Part shown: positions 24,658-35,900 of the stretch, piece by piece
How the letters are laid out: each line of letters begins with the position of its first letter
Position numbering within the stretch: the first letter of the stretch is position 1
NCBI GenBank assembly: GCA_949318235.1
Contig: OX439131.1
Location: 17,063,272 to 17,127,271 of the forward strand
Source of the DNA: Ecdyonurus torrentis
Lineage: Eukaryota; Arthropoda; Insecta; Ephemeroptera; Heptageniidae
Direction of reading: 5' to 3'
DNA length: 64,000 bases
Translations under genes and position numbers: made by a program
Notes under the pieces: generated by a model
What the model saw: the letters and a program-made list of their open reading frames with translations, nothing else
Told to the model about the DNA's origin: nothing
Database searches by the model: none

Positions 24658-24764
24658 TTATAATTGGTGTGGTGGCAAAAATGCTTTATCATCCCTCGCC
24701 TCCTCATTCTGTACACAACCCTTGAAAGTGGTTTTCACTAATGGACGGCGCGGCCAAATATGCA
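24658..24764 (-). CDS. Candidate terminal exon on the minus strand, unrecognised gene
   Basis: On the minus strand, a pyrimidine-rich acceptor (CTTTACTATACACAG) leads into a G+C-richer segment. After two leading bases the frame reads HIWPRRPLVKTTFKGC, then VQNEEARDDKAFLPPHQL, and stops at a TAA at 24658-24660. The frame is also open for ten more codons upstream of the acceptor. The composition (charged, Pro-containing) is unlike translated background. No upstream exon was found and no family is recognised. Confidence 0.33.
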
Positions 24765-26012
24765 CTGTGTATAGTAAAGATGATGGATTTTACGTAATCA
24801 AATTATAGCCAATAAATTTTAGCTTAAGTCTTCCTTAATTTTTGTAACCACTACTTGCTGTGGCTATAAAAACTCTTTGGTATATATTATATATTGATGA
24901 TTTATTTTTTGGCAATTTTTTATTGTTAAGTATTATTTTAAATTAACAAGTATATCTTATTATTTGTAATTGATTTTTATGATATATTCCGTACAACTGT
25001 AAAATATATCTGTATAATATTATTATTATAACATATACTGCATGTATTATAATAATTTCAACGTTTTTAACAAAAAATTATAGTTTTAGACTCACAAGAC
25101 ACGACTATAAATGAATTGTAATTAAACAATCATCTTAAATTAAAAAAAAAAAAGATTTTTTTTTCGTTTTATTTGCTCGCTCCTACACTTTGCACCTTGT
25201 TAAGTCATTAAGTTTCATGTAAGGTTTCATTTATATTATATTTTATACTACATTTATAATATAAACGTGTGGAACAAATATTTTAATGCATAAAATTTTT
25301 TCCAATCATTATTCAAACACTATATAAAAATAAGCATTCTTAAAAATGCATGTCATATTTTTGTGACGCGAAAATAAAAATTGCACATCATTCTAAATTT
25401 ATATATATATTTATAAGAATATATATATATTCACCAAATATATATTCCCAAAATTCTACAGATAGTATACTTGATATCAAAATGTACAAGTATTAACATA
25501 AAAAACTTCATTCTGTTGCCGTATGGAAATGTTATATTTATAATGGCAATTTTAATTATCATATAAATATATTGAAACGTAATGAAATGTTATATGGCTA
25601 AATATTTTTGTTTCAAACAAAAAAAGTTGTACCTCATTTATATTTTTGGATTCTAAATTTTTATTATAAACTTAAAACTAAAATGTTATTGTATGAAAAA
25701 TATTATGTTAAATATTAATTCAAGTCATATTTTGTAAATATTGGATTAAAATATATATTTTAATACTATTATTATAAAACATCAATGTAAAATGTTAGAA
25801 ACAAAAATAATTATATAACCAACATCAAAATTATTTATTTATTTTTATATTATAAAACCTAACATAAATATTTAACGAATCATGTTTGACATAATATATT
25901 ATTTTTAACCAATGGAAATTATACACAAATATTTTATATGTATGTATAATCACTTGAAAATGGTCATTTTATTCTGCGCAATATATACATTATAAACAAT
26001 ATGAAATAAATT

Positions 26013-26014
<2 letters not shown>
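24765..26014. other. AT-rich DNA, no gene seen
   Basis: No element or exon-like segment recognised. Confidence 0.5.

Positions 26015-26099
<85 letters not shown>
26015..26099. repeat. (GA)n microsatellite
   Basis: About 42 GA units. GA tracts are binding sites for GAGA-factor-type proteins in insects, but no promoter elements are seen next to this one. Confidence 0.98.
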
Positions 26100-26101
<2 letters not shown>

Positions 26102-27439
26102 TGTAAGTTATGCAACTTTTTCAGCACCTCTGAGTGTTGTTTGATGAAGCCTGCAGCTGTAGCGACGTTTTCCATATATATAATCAAAATACACGTTTTC
26201 GTCATCAGAAATAATATTTTACTAAACAAAACTTCCATTTAAATTACTGTGAAAAAAAAATTACTAGGTAAACAAGAGAAATAAGTATGTAATATATAGA
26301 TATTGTTTGCATATTCCATAATCATCTCTTGCATTTATAATATTTTTGTTTTCAACGTTATCTCTGGAGTTTTACCTTTATGAAATAAATATAGTCTTAC
26401 CGTTTTCACTTGAACTTTTTATATTTTTGTAATAATCTTACATGTACTAAATATTTCAATTGATATATTTAATATTTTAAGTATTTTACATCGCAAAAGT
26501 TGATTACTCTTTGTAATCCATGTTTTTTTTAGATAGTATTTGTACATCAAATTATTGTCAAAATTAAAAATTACAACATTAAAAATAGCTGTAATGAATA
26601 TAATTAATAATTATAAAAATATTCGAAAACATTTTCCATTTGATATAAATATTAGAGACAAATCAAATAGACGTTGATTCTTTCATACATCTTACCATTG
26701 TATTTCAGTTATGCTTGACCCAGCTTTGCTTTCTGCTTTGCTTTTTCTTTGAGCAAATATATAGTCATGCAGAGACATGACATGAATATATAGGCTGAAA
26801 GATTCATCTCTATAGTATTCTAAAAAGTACAGAAAAAAAAATGAAAAAAAAAAATCAACATCAAACCACAGATAAATATTCATATGGGCAATATTGATAA
26901 TATGAGCAATTTTATTGTTCCTTTCTTAATAATATGAATTTAATCTTTAGGAATTTTTTCCCTAAAAATATTAATAATATTTAATAAAAAAATGTACTAG
27001 TCATTAAAAAAAAATCATGTATAATGTACACTTCATTTAACAGCATTATGATGAATCATTACAGATGCTTCTACTTTTTTTTTATTACAATACAAATTAA
27101 CGTAAAACATTGACATGAAACATCTTTGATGTCTCAAGATTCACCCTTCAGTAGCTTGTGTTTAATTTTGCATATAAAAAATCTAAAGAAAAACACTTTT
27201 GAAACTTGTGAAACATTATATAATAATATACATATAAGAAACTTGTATAAGACAATGTTGTTGTTTTTTTTCCTTTCCCTATGATGTATAAATTTTAATA
27301 AAAATTTTATTATATATTTTCAATATTTTTTACCATAATATATGTCTAATAAGTTTTTCTTTTATAATAACATTATATATAGAGATTCATATATAATAAT
27401 AAAAAAAGTTACGGTGTATAGTTGTTTTTGGCATCTCAT
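26100..27439. other. AT-rich DNA, no gene seen
   Basis: Nothing recognised. Confidence 0.5.
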
Positions 27440-27990
27440 TAAAAGTTGTTGCGTCACAAGGAGGTATGTTTAGCGGCCAATGAACAGGGGTGGGTCTCTC
27501 TCTTTTCTCGTGCCCGGTATTGATCGACTAAGCTTTTCTTCTCGGCCTCTTGAAGCTGCCTCTGCTTTTGCTTTGGCTCGAAAAGCAACACGACGCCTGC
27601 TTGGAAAAATAAGGAACGGCGAGTGGAGGAGAAAAAGTACGAGACAAGGCAAAAAAAGAAGAAGAAAAATACATACGCAAGAGTTGAGGACCGATTGCTA
27701 TGGGACCACATGGCGATCTCTCAACCCTTCAATTTTTCTTCCCCTCTCTCTTTTCTTATTTTCTTTTTCCTCCCTTCACGGAGGGCGAAATCTGAGAAAA
27801 GGGCGGAGTCTTTACAGCCAATGGCTACGAGACGTCGGCCGCAATCTTACACGTTAAAGGGGGCATTTGAGAAAGAAAAGAAAGAAAACCTCGCTACTTC
27901 TGAAGGGAGGGTAAAAAACACTTTTTTTAAGGGTAGACCAACGATTGGAGGGTGGTGAAAAAATAAGGGGGAGCAACAAAGTAAGGAGAA
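27440..27990 (+). promoter_or_regulatory. Promoter-like block with GC box and three CCAAT boxes
   Basis: A ~520-bp block clearly richer in G+C than its surroundings. It holds CCAAT in GGCCAATGA (27477-27481), CCAAT in AGCCAATGG (27818-27822), an inverted CCAAT in CGATTGGAG (27944-27948), a GGGCGG box (27801-27806) and a TGCGTCAC CRE-like half site near 27450. CCAAT boxes are bound by NF-Y and GGGCGG by Sp/KLF proteins. Three frames are partly open through the block, giving overlapping ORFs on both strands that look like composition effects. A possible donor, CAACAAA|GTAAGG, lies at 27981. The direction is inferred from the downstream TATA box. Confidence 0.45.
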
Positions 27991-28112
27991 GAGGGGAATA
28001 ATGTAAGAAAATGTGAATTTTTTACAAGATAGTGCTATTTTTTAAATTGATTTTATTCCAACGGTATAAAGCTTATATATAAAAAAAAAACTTTTTTTTA
28101 TGAGCGTGACAA

Positions 28113-28120
28113 TATAAAAG
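28113..28120 (+). promoter_or_regulatory. TATA box-like site
   Basis: TATAAAAG, a full TATA-box match, about 170 bp after the CCAAT/GC-box block. A start site would be expected near 28140-28150. In AT-rich DNA such a match alone is weak; its position after the promoter-like block is what makes it worth listing. Confidence 0.3.
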
Positions 28121-28300
28121 TGATTGTCCATTGAAACATTATCAAACTAATCAATACTGCTATACATAAAACACATCCTCTATTTTTTAGCCTCATCATC
28201 TCTCTCTCCACTCAATTGGAAAAGCTTCAAAATAGTCATATATACAAAATCGTTCAATCACGTATTACTGCAATCAAATAATAAGCCTTTGATTGTATGT

Positions 28301-28549
28301 ATGAGAGGATTTTTTTTTCAAATCTCAAAGTATGAATCGCGCGCAATTGTAAATACATCCGGTAAAAGCGTAAAGGGAGGGTGTCTGGTGCTGCACTCTT
28401 TGGGTATTATTACGTATCAAGTAGGGGCACATTTCTCCTTTATTTTCTCTCTAGAAAGATGCTGTATGCATGGACCACGTTATGATCTTATATATACACA
28501 ACATATACCCATGCTATACACGTGGTATGGTGAAAACTTTTTTAAGTGA
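28301..28549 (+). CDS. Possible small ORF downstream of the promoter-like block
   Basis: ATG-started frame of 82 codons (MRGFFFQISKYESRAIV...). Its first half is less AT-rich than the surroundings (CGCGCGCAATT, GGGAGGGTGTCTGG). It lies about 180 bp after the TATA-like site. No domain or signal peptide recognised; it could equally be a noncoding exon. Weak evidence. Confidence 0.18.
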   Translation: MRGFFFQISKYESRAIVNTSGKSVKGGCLVLHSLGIITYQVGAHFSFIFSLERCCMHGPRYDLIYTQHIPMLYTWYGENFFK

Positions 28550-29582
28550 TATTAAATTTTCGTCTCATGCATTATGAATCACACATATTATAAACAATTT
28601 TCATTGATTGATATTATTAATATGATACTATTATATCGTATAGTATTGTAAAAGATATAATGATTATATATCAATCAATACTACTAAATTACAATAATAA
28701 ATATAATGATAAATGAAGTAATATTTATTGTATACAATAATTCAATGCTATAATCATATTATATTATATACGATAGAACTGTTTCTTAGCTTTAGGGAGA
28801 GTAAAGGGACTTTGAAATTAATCCTCGGTGCAAATTTAAAAAAAAAAAAAAAAAAAAAACTTTAAAAAAAAACTTTAAAAAAAATCCTATACTTCACCAA
28901 TACAATTTGCTTGCTCTTTGTATATTAAATATTACATTAATTAATATGAAAAAAGTCAATAATCTTACAAATAAAAATATACTGTATATTATTGCACTCC
29001 CATAACACACTTAAAACCATATTGGAATTCAGAGTTGTTCATTTTTTATAATAATCATTAAATACCTTATATTATTTTAAAAATATATAATACAGCTTAC
29101 TTTTTTATTATTTTATTATAATCATAATTATTATTATTAAAATATGAAAATATATATATGTAAAACGGTATAAGACCTTATATACTGACCCATGCAGTTC
29201 ATATAGTATAACACAAAAGTTACAACCAAGCGTAGATCTTATTATTATTATTTTTTCAGTAATTTAATTATACATATAAAAATATGTCGAAAACGTGTTT
29301 CGATTTTGTAAAAGTAAAATATAACAAGCAAAGATACCAAATGATTGAGATGTATAAAAACAATAAGTGTCCAATTTATCTTCAAATAAATGTATCCAAA
29401 TTTGAGCGTGCATGCTGTATAGTACTGTAATTATTTGCAAATTAACAACATATTATTTTTTTGTATTGGGGATTAAATAAACTCTTACATGTACATTGAT
29501 ATTCCTTAAAAATTAAAATTAAAAAAAAAAAAAAAAAAAAAAAAAGGAAAGAAAGAAAGAAAAGTTCAGAAATAATATAATA
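28550..29582. other. AT-rich DNA, no gene seen
   Basis: Contains poly-A runs at about 28838-28859 and 29519-29545. Nothing else recognised. Confidence 0.5.
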
Positions 29583-29690
29583 AGAGTGGGCCAGACATTT
29601 AGTCAGGCTTAAACGTCGCCCTTTCAAAAATTGTATTTTTTACTTTATTCTTTTTTTTTTTTTTTTAATAAAGATGATTATTTATTTATA
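29583..29690 (+). mobile_element. 3' end of a LINE, same family as the one at the right edge
   Basis: Starts AGAGTGGGCCAGACATTTAG, continues TCAGGCTTAAAC and CGCCCTTTCAAAAATT, and ends AATAAAGATGATTATTTATT. The reverse complement of 62879-62990 has the same order of words, directly downstream of a LINE ORF. So this is a 5'-truncated copy holding only the 3' UTR, a polyadenylation signal and the start of an ATTT-type tail, typical of CR1/Jockey-like retrotransposition. Confidence 0.85.
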
Positions 29691-29699
29691 TTATTATGG

Positions 29700-31369
29700 A
29701 CATACCTCAGTATAGATGACGATATATCATATTATTATATTTTTGCAGTAATACAATATATGGGCTCAATACGAACAGTTTCATATAAGTATTTTGGTAC
29801 ATGTATATATACCCAGATCATTATACTAGAATTATCTATTAATTTAGAATAGTATAATACTGTATACTATTATTTACGCATAGAAACTATAATATGAAAT
29901 TATTTCGTTGAAATAAATTACACAGAAAAATATAAAGAATGGTATATAGTACATTACCCGATTTATGTTTGTTTTAGTTTTGTATGTTTTATTTTTAGTC
30001 ATTTTTAAGATAATTTGCCCATAAAATTGACGTGTTGATTGACTTTTTTTTTGAACCTCATAAATCAAGAAATGTATACTACGTAATTGACATACCTATA
30101 AAGTTTTCGTCACACTGACATAACAGTTAAAAATTACTCGCACTGTATATCACGATTAAATTTTAAAAAAATCTCAATTAAACTATACATAGAAACACAA
30201 ATAATTAAAGATTTTTAATATTCTATAAGATCTAAATTCAAGTTCAAATTAATTCTTTATTCATCAACAGAGCAATTAAGTTTACGCATATACACTGAAT
30301 AATAGAGTATAATTAATAATTATATCAAAATAACAAAAACTTAGTGAGAGGAAAACAAATATGTATATAGTTCAACATTTTTTTAATGAGATTAACCGAT
30401 TGTATAAGTAATTATGACAAAAAATGTTTAAAAAATAGGAGGGTTAAAGAATTTTATATTTTATTTGATGCAAGTATAGAATTTATATTTTAAATTTATA
30501 TCATGTGTAATGACAAAATATTTGAAACCAATTTATTCCCTGTGAGGAATAAAATATCGCAATGAGAGTTTTCTCGCAAGTAATTACTGCATGGACAATC
30601 TGGAATTGTTGGTGAATTGTAAATTTCTGACAAAAACATGAAAAGTCAATGAAAAATACAACAATTGAAGCAAATAAATGTATAGAGAAATATTTTCAAA
30701 CAAAATATTGGTTTTATTAGCAAAATATTACTACAAATTTCAATTTCTATATATCGTTTCAAAATATAATTTTTTAATTTCCAGCTACTTTGAAACAGTC
30801 TCTTAATTTTGTGAATCGTGAGTTTAATGTCTTATTTATCAATTATGTTATGATTAACTAATTAAGAAAGTTACATTGATAAAATAAAGTAACGTTCATA
30901 ACGAGCAAGACAGGGACAGAGAGAAAATCAAATTAATTACAAATATTCATTCTTTTTCCTTCATAAGCAAAATTCATATCATACAGCAATGACTTGTCAA
31001 ATTCTTCTTGAACCTTGCACTCATTATACCATTCGCACGTATATAATTTAGTATAATTTTATTACTTAATTTTCCTAAAACTTAAAACACGGATAATATG
31101 TAGCTGCATTAATGTATACACACATACGTAAAAAAATAAGTGTTGCACTATACTTTGTAATAGCTTAAATAATTAGATTGCTAAATTCAGGCTAGAATGC
31201 ACGTTTATTTTTTTCCATGTAATAGAAAAATATTTTAATACTCATTTTGTTTTGATTGAAGGCGTCGAATATCCAGTAATTTTGACTTTTTTTTATTATT
31301 ATTATTGAAAGAATACATTACGTAATATATACTGAATTTAAATTGTCGAAAAATTATGATAAATAAGAA
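29700..31369. other. AT-rich DNA, no gene seen
   Basis: Nothing recognised. Confidence 0.5.
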
Positions 31370-31650
31370 CAAAATTATTACTTATACTCATAATGTGCAA
31401 CATAATATTTATGCAACTGACCACTTGCAATGAACGAACTTTTTAAAATAATTTGAAATATTATTCTTAATTCATTTCTTATGTTTTCACTTACTCGTTG
31501 CAACAATTAAAAACATTTCATTGCAAGTGGTCCATTATAACATAATATACTGTAGTTTTTATATAGTATACTGCATAAATTATGTTGTATTGAAGAAATT
31601 GTGCTGAAAACGAGATAGCATAATTAGTACGTTTTGTCTTGTCCATATAT
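31370..31650. mobile_element. MITE family B copy, split by MITE D
   Basis: The left part (GTGCAACATAATATTTATGC) and the right part (TTGTGCTGAAAACGAG, TAGCATAATTAGTACG, TTTGTCTTGTCCAT) both belong to family B, with the 117-bp MITE D at 31418-31534 between them. The nesting shows that D inserted after B. Confidence 0.75.
31418..31534. mobile_element. MITE family D, copy 1
   Basis: Inverted ends TGACCACTTGCAATGAA and TTCATTGCAAGTGGTCCA. The inner sequence (CGAACTTTTTAAAATAATTT, GCAACAATTAAAAACATTT) matches 53889-54014 closely. No coding capacity. Confidence 0.9.
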
Positions 31651-31734
31651 AGGAACAATATATTATTTATTTTTGGAGAAAATATTCTAGAAAATATCAA
31701 TTAAAGAAGTACACCACTAAAACTTAATGCATCA

Positions 31735-31750
31735 AGGTCACTTAAGGTCA
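31735..31750 (+). promoter_or_regulatory. DR4-type nuclear receptor site
   Basis: Two perfect AGGTCA half sites in direct orientation with a 4-bp spacer: AGGTCActtaAGGTCA. The first is preceded by TC, giving TCAAGGTCA, an NR5A/Ftz-F1-type extended half site. In insects DR4 elements can be bound by EcR-USP and related receptors. No promoter was recognised nearby, so function is unproven. Confidence 0.45.
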
Positions 31751-32481
31751 TCGAACTTTAGATATTTTTAATTTCTCAATTTCTTCCTAACAAACCCTTA
31801 GAATGAAACGTCATACATGAATATATAAATCAAACAAAGTATATTATACACGTAACTGTACTAATTTTGCAATGATTAAATTATCTTATCATTCTGTCCC
31901 CACCTTATTTTTTTTTTACTTTATATACTTATGATATATAAAATTATAAATTTAGAGGAAAAAAGTTAACGTAAGATTTTTTTTTTATGATATCCCAAGG
32001 CTATAGTAATGCATCGACCCCAATAACTTCTTATACACGACCTACCTCAATGCAGTCTTACCTGCTAGATTTAATAATAATAATATCTGAGTTGAGAATA
32101 TAAAACTATATCCTTCATAATACCTGCTTCATAATTATTATTGGTGTAGGTCTGGAGAGAGGAAAAAAAATCGTAAAAAAATCACGTAAACATTAAAATT
32201 TCAATTACTTTTGTTCATCATATTTTTTTATGTATATCTCTCTGAAGAAAGTAATAAAAATAAGATGATGAAATTTTTCTTTTGTATGGTTACACGGAGA
32301 AAAAAAATTGTGTTTTTTTAATTCAGTTCATAGAAATTGAAAAATGTTGGATAACGTAGATTAAAAAAACCTATAAAAATTGTGTTATAAATGCTTTTTT
32401 TTTCAATGTATATATTATACGTAACTCATAAATAAATGTTACTTGTTATTTATTTTATTTCTAGAAAAATATCATATTCTT
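31751..32481. other. AT-rich DNA, no gene seen
   Basis: A TACACGGAGAAAAAAAATTG word at about 32291 resembles the end motif of family B, but no full element could be traced. Confidence 0.45.
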
Positions 32482-32985
32482 CAGTCTTGGGGTGTTCAAG
32501 TGCGACGTCGAACATTTTTCGAACAGCACACGTACACGAACAGTTTGTGTGCGAGTTCGTTTGGATTTTTGAGGTGTTCGAGTTCGTGTTCGACGAACAC
32601 TGTTTTGACTGCTGAGTGTTCGACCTTTTGAACACTAAATCGAACACAATTGCAATTAAGTTTTAGGTCTTAAAGTTTTAAATACTTAATAATTCAATAT
32701 GAAAAATTGGTGTATATGTAAAATAAAAGAATTTTCAACTGTTCCATTAATTACGTACATAAAAAATGTTTAAATAAAAACAAAAAAGTTTGTTTATTTT
32801 TATATATTTCTTTAAAATAAGATATTCGAACACTTACAAACAGTTCGATCAAACAGTTCATGATGTGTTCGACCTTGGAAAAAGTTCAAAATGTTCGTGT
32901 TCGGATCGTGTTCGAAAGAATTTTATATAAGTGTTCTTGATCGGTTCGAGTTCGACTAAAATGGTGTTCGAACCCATCAACACTG
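32482..32985. mobile_element. Non-autonomous hAT-like element with motif arrays
   Basis: About 504 bp. The left end CAGTCTTGGGGTGTTCAA and the inverted right end CAGTGTTGATGGGTTCGAA begin alike (CAGTnTTG), which is typical of hAT transposons. It is flanked by TATTCTT and TATTCTA, close to a 7-8 bp target duplication. About 160 bp at each end is crowded with GTTCGA/TGTTCG and their complements, and the ~170-bp centre is plain AT-rich. Such subterminal repeats are the usual transposase binding sites in hAT elements. No transposase is present. The overlapping ORFs at 32443-32647 and 32931-33332 are not genes. Confidence 0.8.
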
Positions 32986-35900
32986 TATTCTATACACTTT
33001 ACAATTTACATAGTGACAATTATTATTATTATATAACACTTCTATACTTTTTTTGTAAAGTATATACATTAAACTGTAGAATGAAAACGTTAAAACTAAA
33101 AACAGTATTAAGATTAAACATTGACAAAATATTGCAGCACATTAGTTTATCTTACAAAATCACATACAAAAACATAAATTTACTAAATTTGAAAGGAGGC
33201 AGAATTACTGTATATCACCGATATTATATGATAGTCAACACTATATTACATAGATATACTGTGAAAAACGACACTTTGTTCCGCAACCTTCTTAAAAAGA
33301 TCTTAATTTTTAAATTATATACACACACTTGATAACTGTTTATTTTTATCCCAGCATGCAACTCAAACATTGCTGATTTGATACACATTACACGTTTAAA
33401 TTTATAGGTCTATTTTATTTTTTAATTCAACTAATTTTTCTGTTTTTTGCTGTTGCATTGCTTGTGCTTAAAAATGATACATTTATTGTTTTTATTTATT
33501 ATTGCTATATTTTAATGCTTATTCTTTGTTACACTTTGTTTAAAAAAGAAACCGCTTAGCAGACTAATTGCAACATTTTTTTTTCAATTAATTTTAATTA
33601 TATTACATAAATTGTAATTATATATAATAAAAGACAAACGCTTAATTGTTTTAACTTCTTGTTACTTTGAACTGCCTAGGCAAATAAAATATGAAAAAAA
33701 CAAAAACAATAATACATTATAAATAAGACAACGGGTATAAACTAATTTTTTTTATTTCTTTTTGCGTATTATTGTTCTTATATCAACATAGTATTATATT
33801 TTATTCTTTTTCTTTGTTTTACTGCCTGCGTTTATATACAGCTTCCTGAACTTTCCTTTTCATTTGAGTTGTACATCAATTGATATTTGTACATCGATAG
33901 TTTATTCTCTTGCACTCTAATTTGGGATACTTAAGTTAAAATGTTCAGGTTGTCATTATTTGTTTACAGTCGCAATTTATTATTACTTCAGGCTTTATAT
34001 TTTATTATGTTGATATATTTTATTTCAGACACTACAATATTATTCATATATATGTTTATTATTATTATTTTTTTTACAGACACTAGAGTGCATAAAGAGA
34101 TTGAAAAATATCTATGTTGGCTCAAACTATGTGATGTATAGCAAATTTACATTTCATCACTATCAAATAAGAACTAAAACATCTCAGCAAAGTATAATCC
34201 TTTTCTACAGCATAAGCAGTAGATGTGCACAATTTAAATATATTTTATAGTAGTTTTATATATCCTTTATAGCATAATTAATATAAGATTTATTTTTAAC
34301 GTGAACAAAAATATATCATTTTTCCATCATGTGAATAAGTATTGGCAGAACGTCAGTTTAATATACTATAAATACTGAGTATACAGACTGCCTATATGAT
34401 GTGAATTTTATATAGCAAAATACTTTGAAAAATAACATACAATTATACCCTTGTATATCATTTTGAAAATAGCCATTTTATTTATTACTTACTATTTATT
34501 TATTATTTACAAAATATATCCAATATTATTAATAATTATTGCTACGTAATACAATGTATCATTATACTGATGAATACCTTTTATTGTTATATTATTATTT
34601 ATGAATAATTTATAATTCAACAAAATAAGAAAATTGTTGCTCATTTATTTGTTATATTACATGAAACTAAACTTTTAACATATTACTTTACCATATCACA
34701 ATTTGACAAATTATGATTCCAGTCAATTGGGCACAGAATATACGTGAGGAAATCGACAGCAGTTATTTCCAAATTCATTTGTCCGTATAATTATTTTGAA
34801 TTTCCCTTATAGTTTTTATTTTTTAATTCTAAATAATATGGTATAATAATATGTTATAAAAAAAAACTTATTTGTAATTCTATTACAATGATTTATATTT
34901 GTTATTTTAGAGTCTAGAAAACTTTGCGAACATAATATAATTACTGAATTAATTGATATTTTACATAATTTACGCTTGGATTAGTTTTTACACATTTCTC
35001 TTTAATATATACTCCTCCTCTATATTAAGAATAAAATTAAATATTTAAAATGTCATTCAGTATTATATAATTATTCTATAATTTTATTGTATCACATTTG
35101 ATGATCTGAATTTTAGTTTATGCATATTTAGAAATATTTTTTTTTTCGCCGTACAGAATAATTATTGCAATTTTAGGGAATGATTGTATCTTCATAGTAA
35201 ATTTTTATTGTAGTATTTTTTTATTTTCACATAATCAAATTGATATTGTGCTGATATTTGTATAATAATTGTTATAGTCATTTTTGGGTCTGATATCGGT
35301 TAGTTCGAAATTGAAAATAAACCTGAGAAAAATTCCAAAATTTTAATACTCTTATCTCATAATGTATTAAGTTTAAAAAATATTAATATAATTTAGTATA
35401 TTTTTATTATTAATATTTATTCTTACATAACATACAGTTATCCAACCTATAGGCCTAAGCCTTATCGCTTGGTTTTATTTTATTTTTTACGTAATTTTAC
35501 ACATTTAATCATCTAATTACATGACAAAAGTCTTCTTACTGCAAAAAGAAAAATGCATTATATTACATACATTATATTTTACGTATAATACATTTCTACA
35601 CAAATATGCATGCATATATAAAAATTAAAATTTAATCTTATATATTATTCAAGCTTCGTTTAATTAAAATATCAAACACATTATTATTCCAAACCCATGT
35701 TCTAAACAACTTAAAAATATATTCTTTCAGCTTTTTTTTTTTTACCTAATTTTTTTATTTAAATATATTTACAATTTTTGGTACAAATAATGGAATTGTA
35801 AGTGTAATAAAGTTTGTTTATTGCTATCATTCAATTTAATAAGACATATTTTTTCTTTTAGTTCTGTAAGAAATTGCAATATATCGTTACAGTAAAAATA

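Noticed and set aside
27480..27958. Overlapping open frames of 60-125 codons in a G+C-richer block
   Set aside because: Two overlapping plus frames and two minus frames are open at once, which is a composition effect. CCAAT and GC boxes fit a promoter better.
32040..32060. let-7-like seed TGAGGTAG on the minus strand
   Set aside because: An 8-mer match is expected about once by chance in a few windows of this size. The rest of the mature sequence does not match and no hairpin partner is visible.
32931..33332. 133-codon open frame
   Set aside because: It begins inside the right end of the hAT-like element and runs into AT-rich sequence with no recognisable domain.
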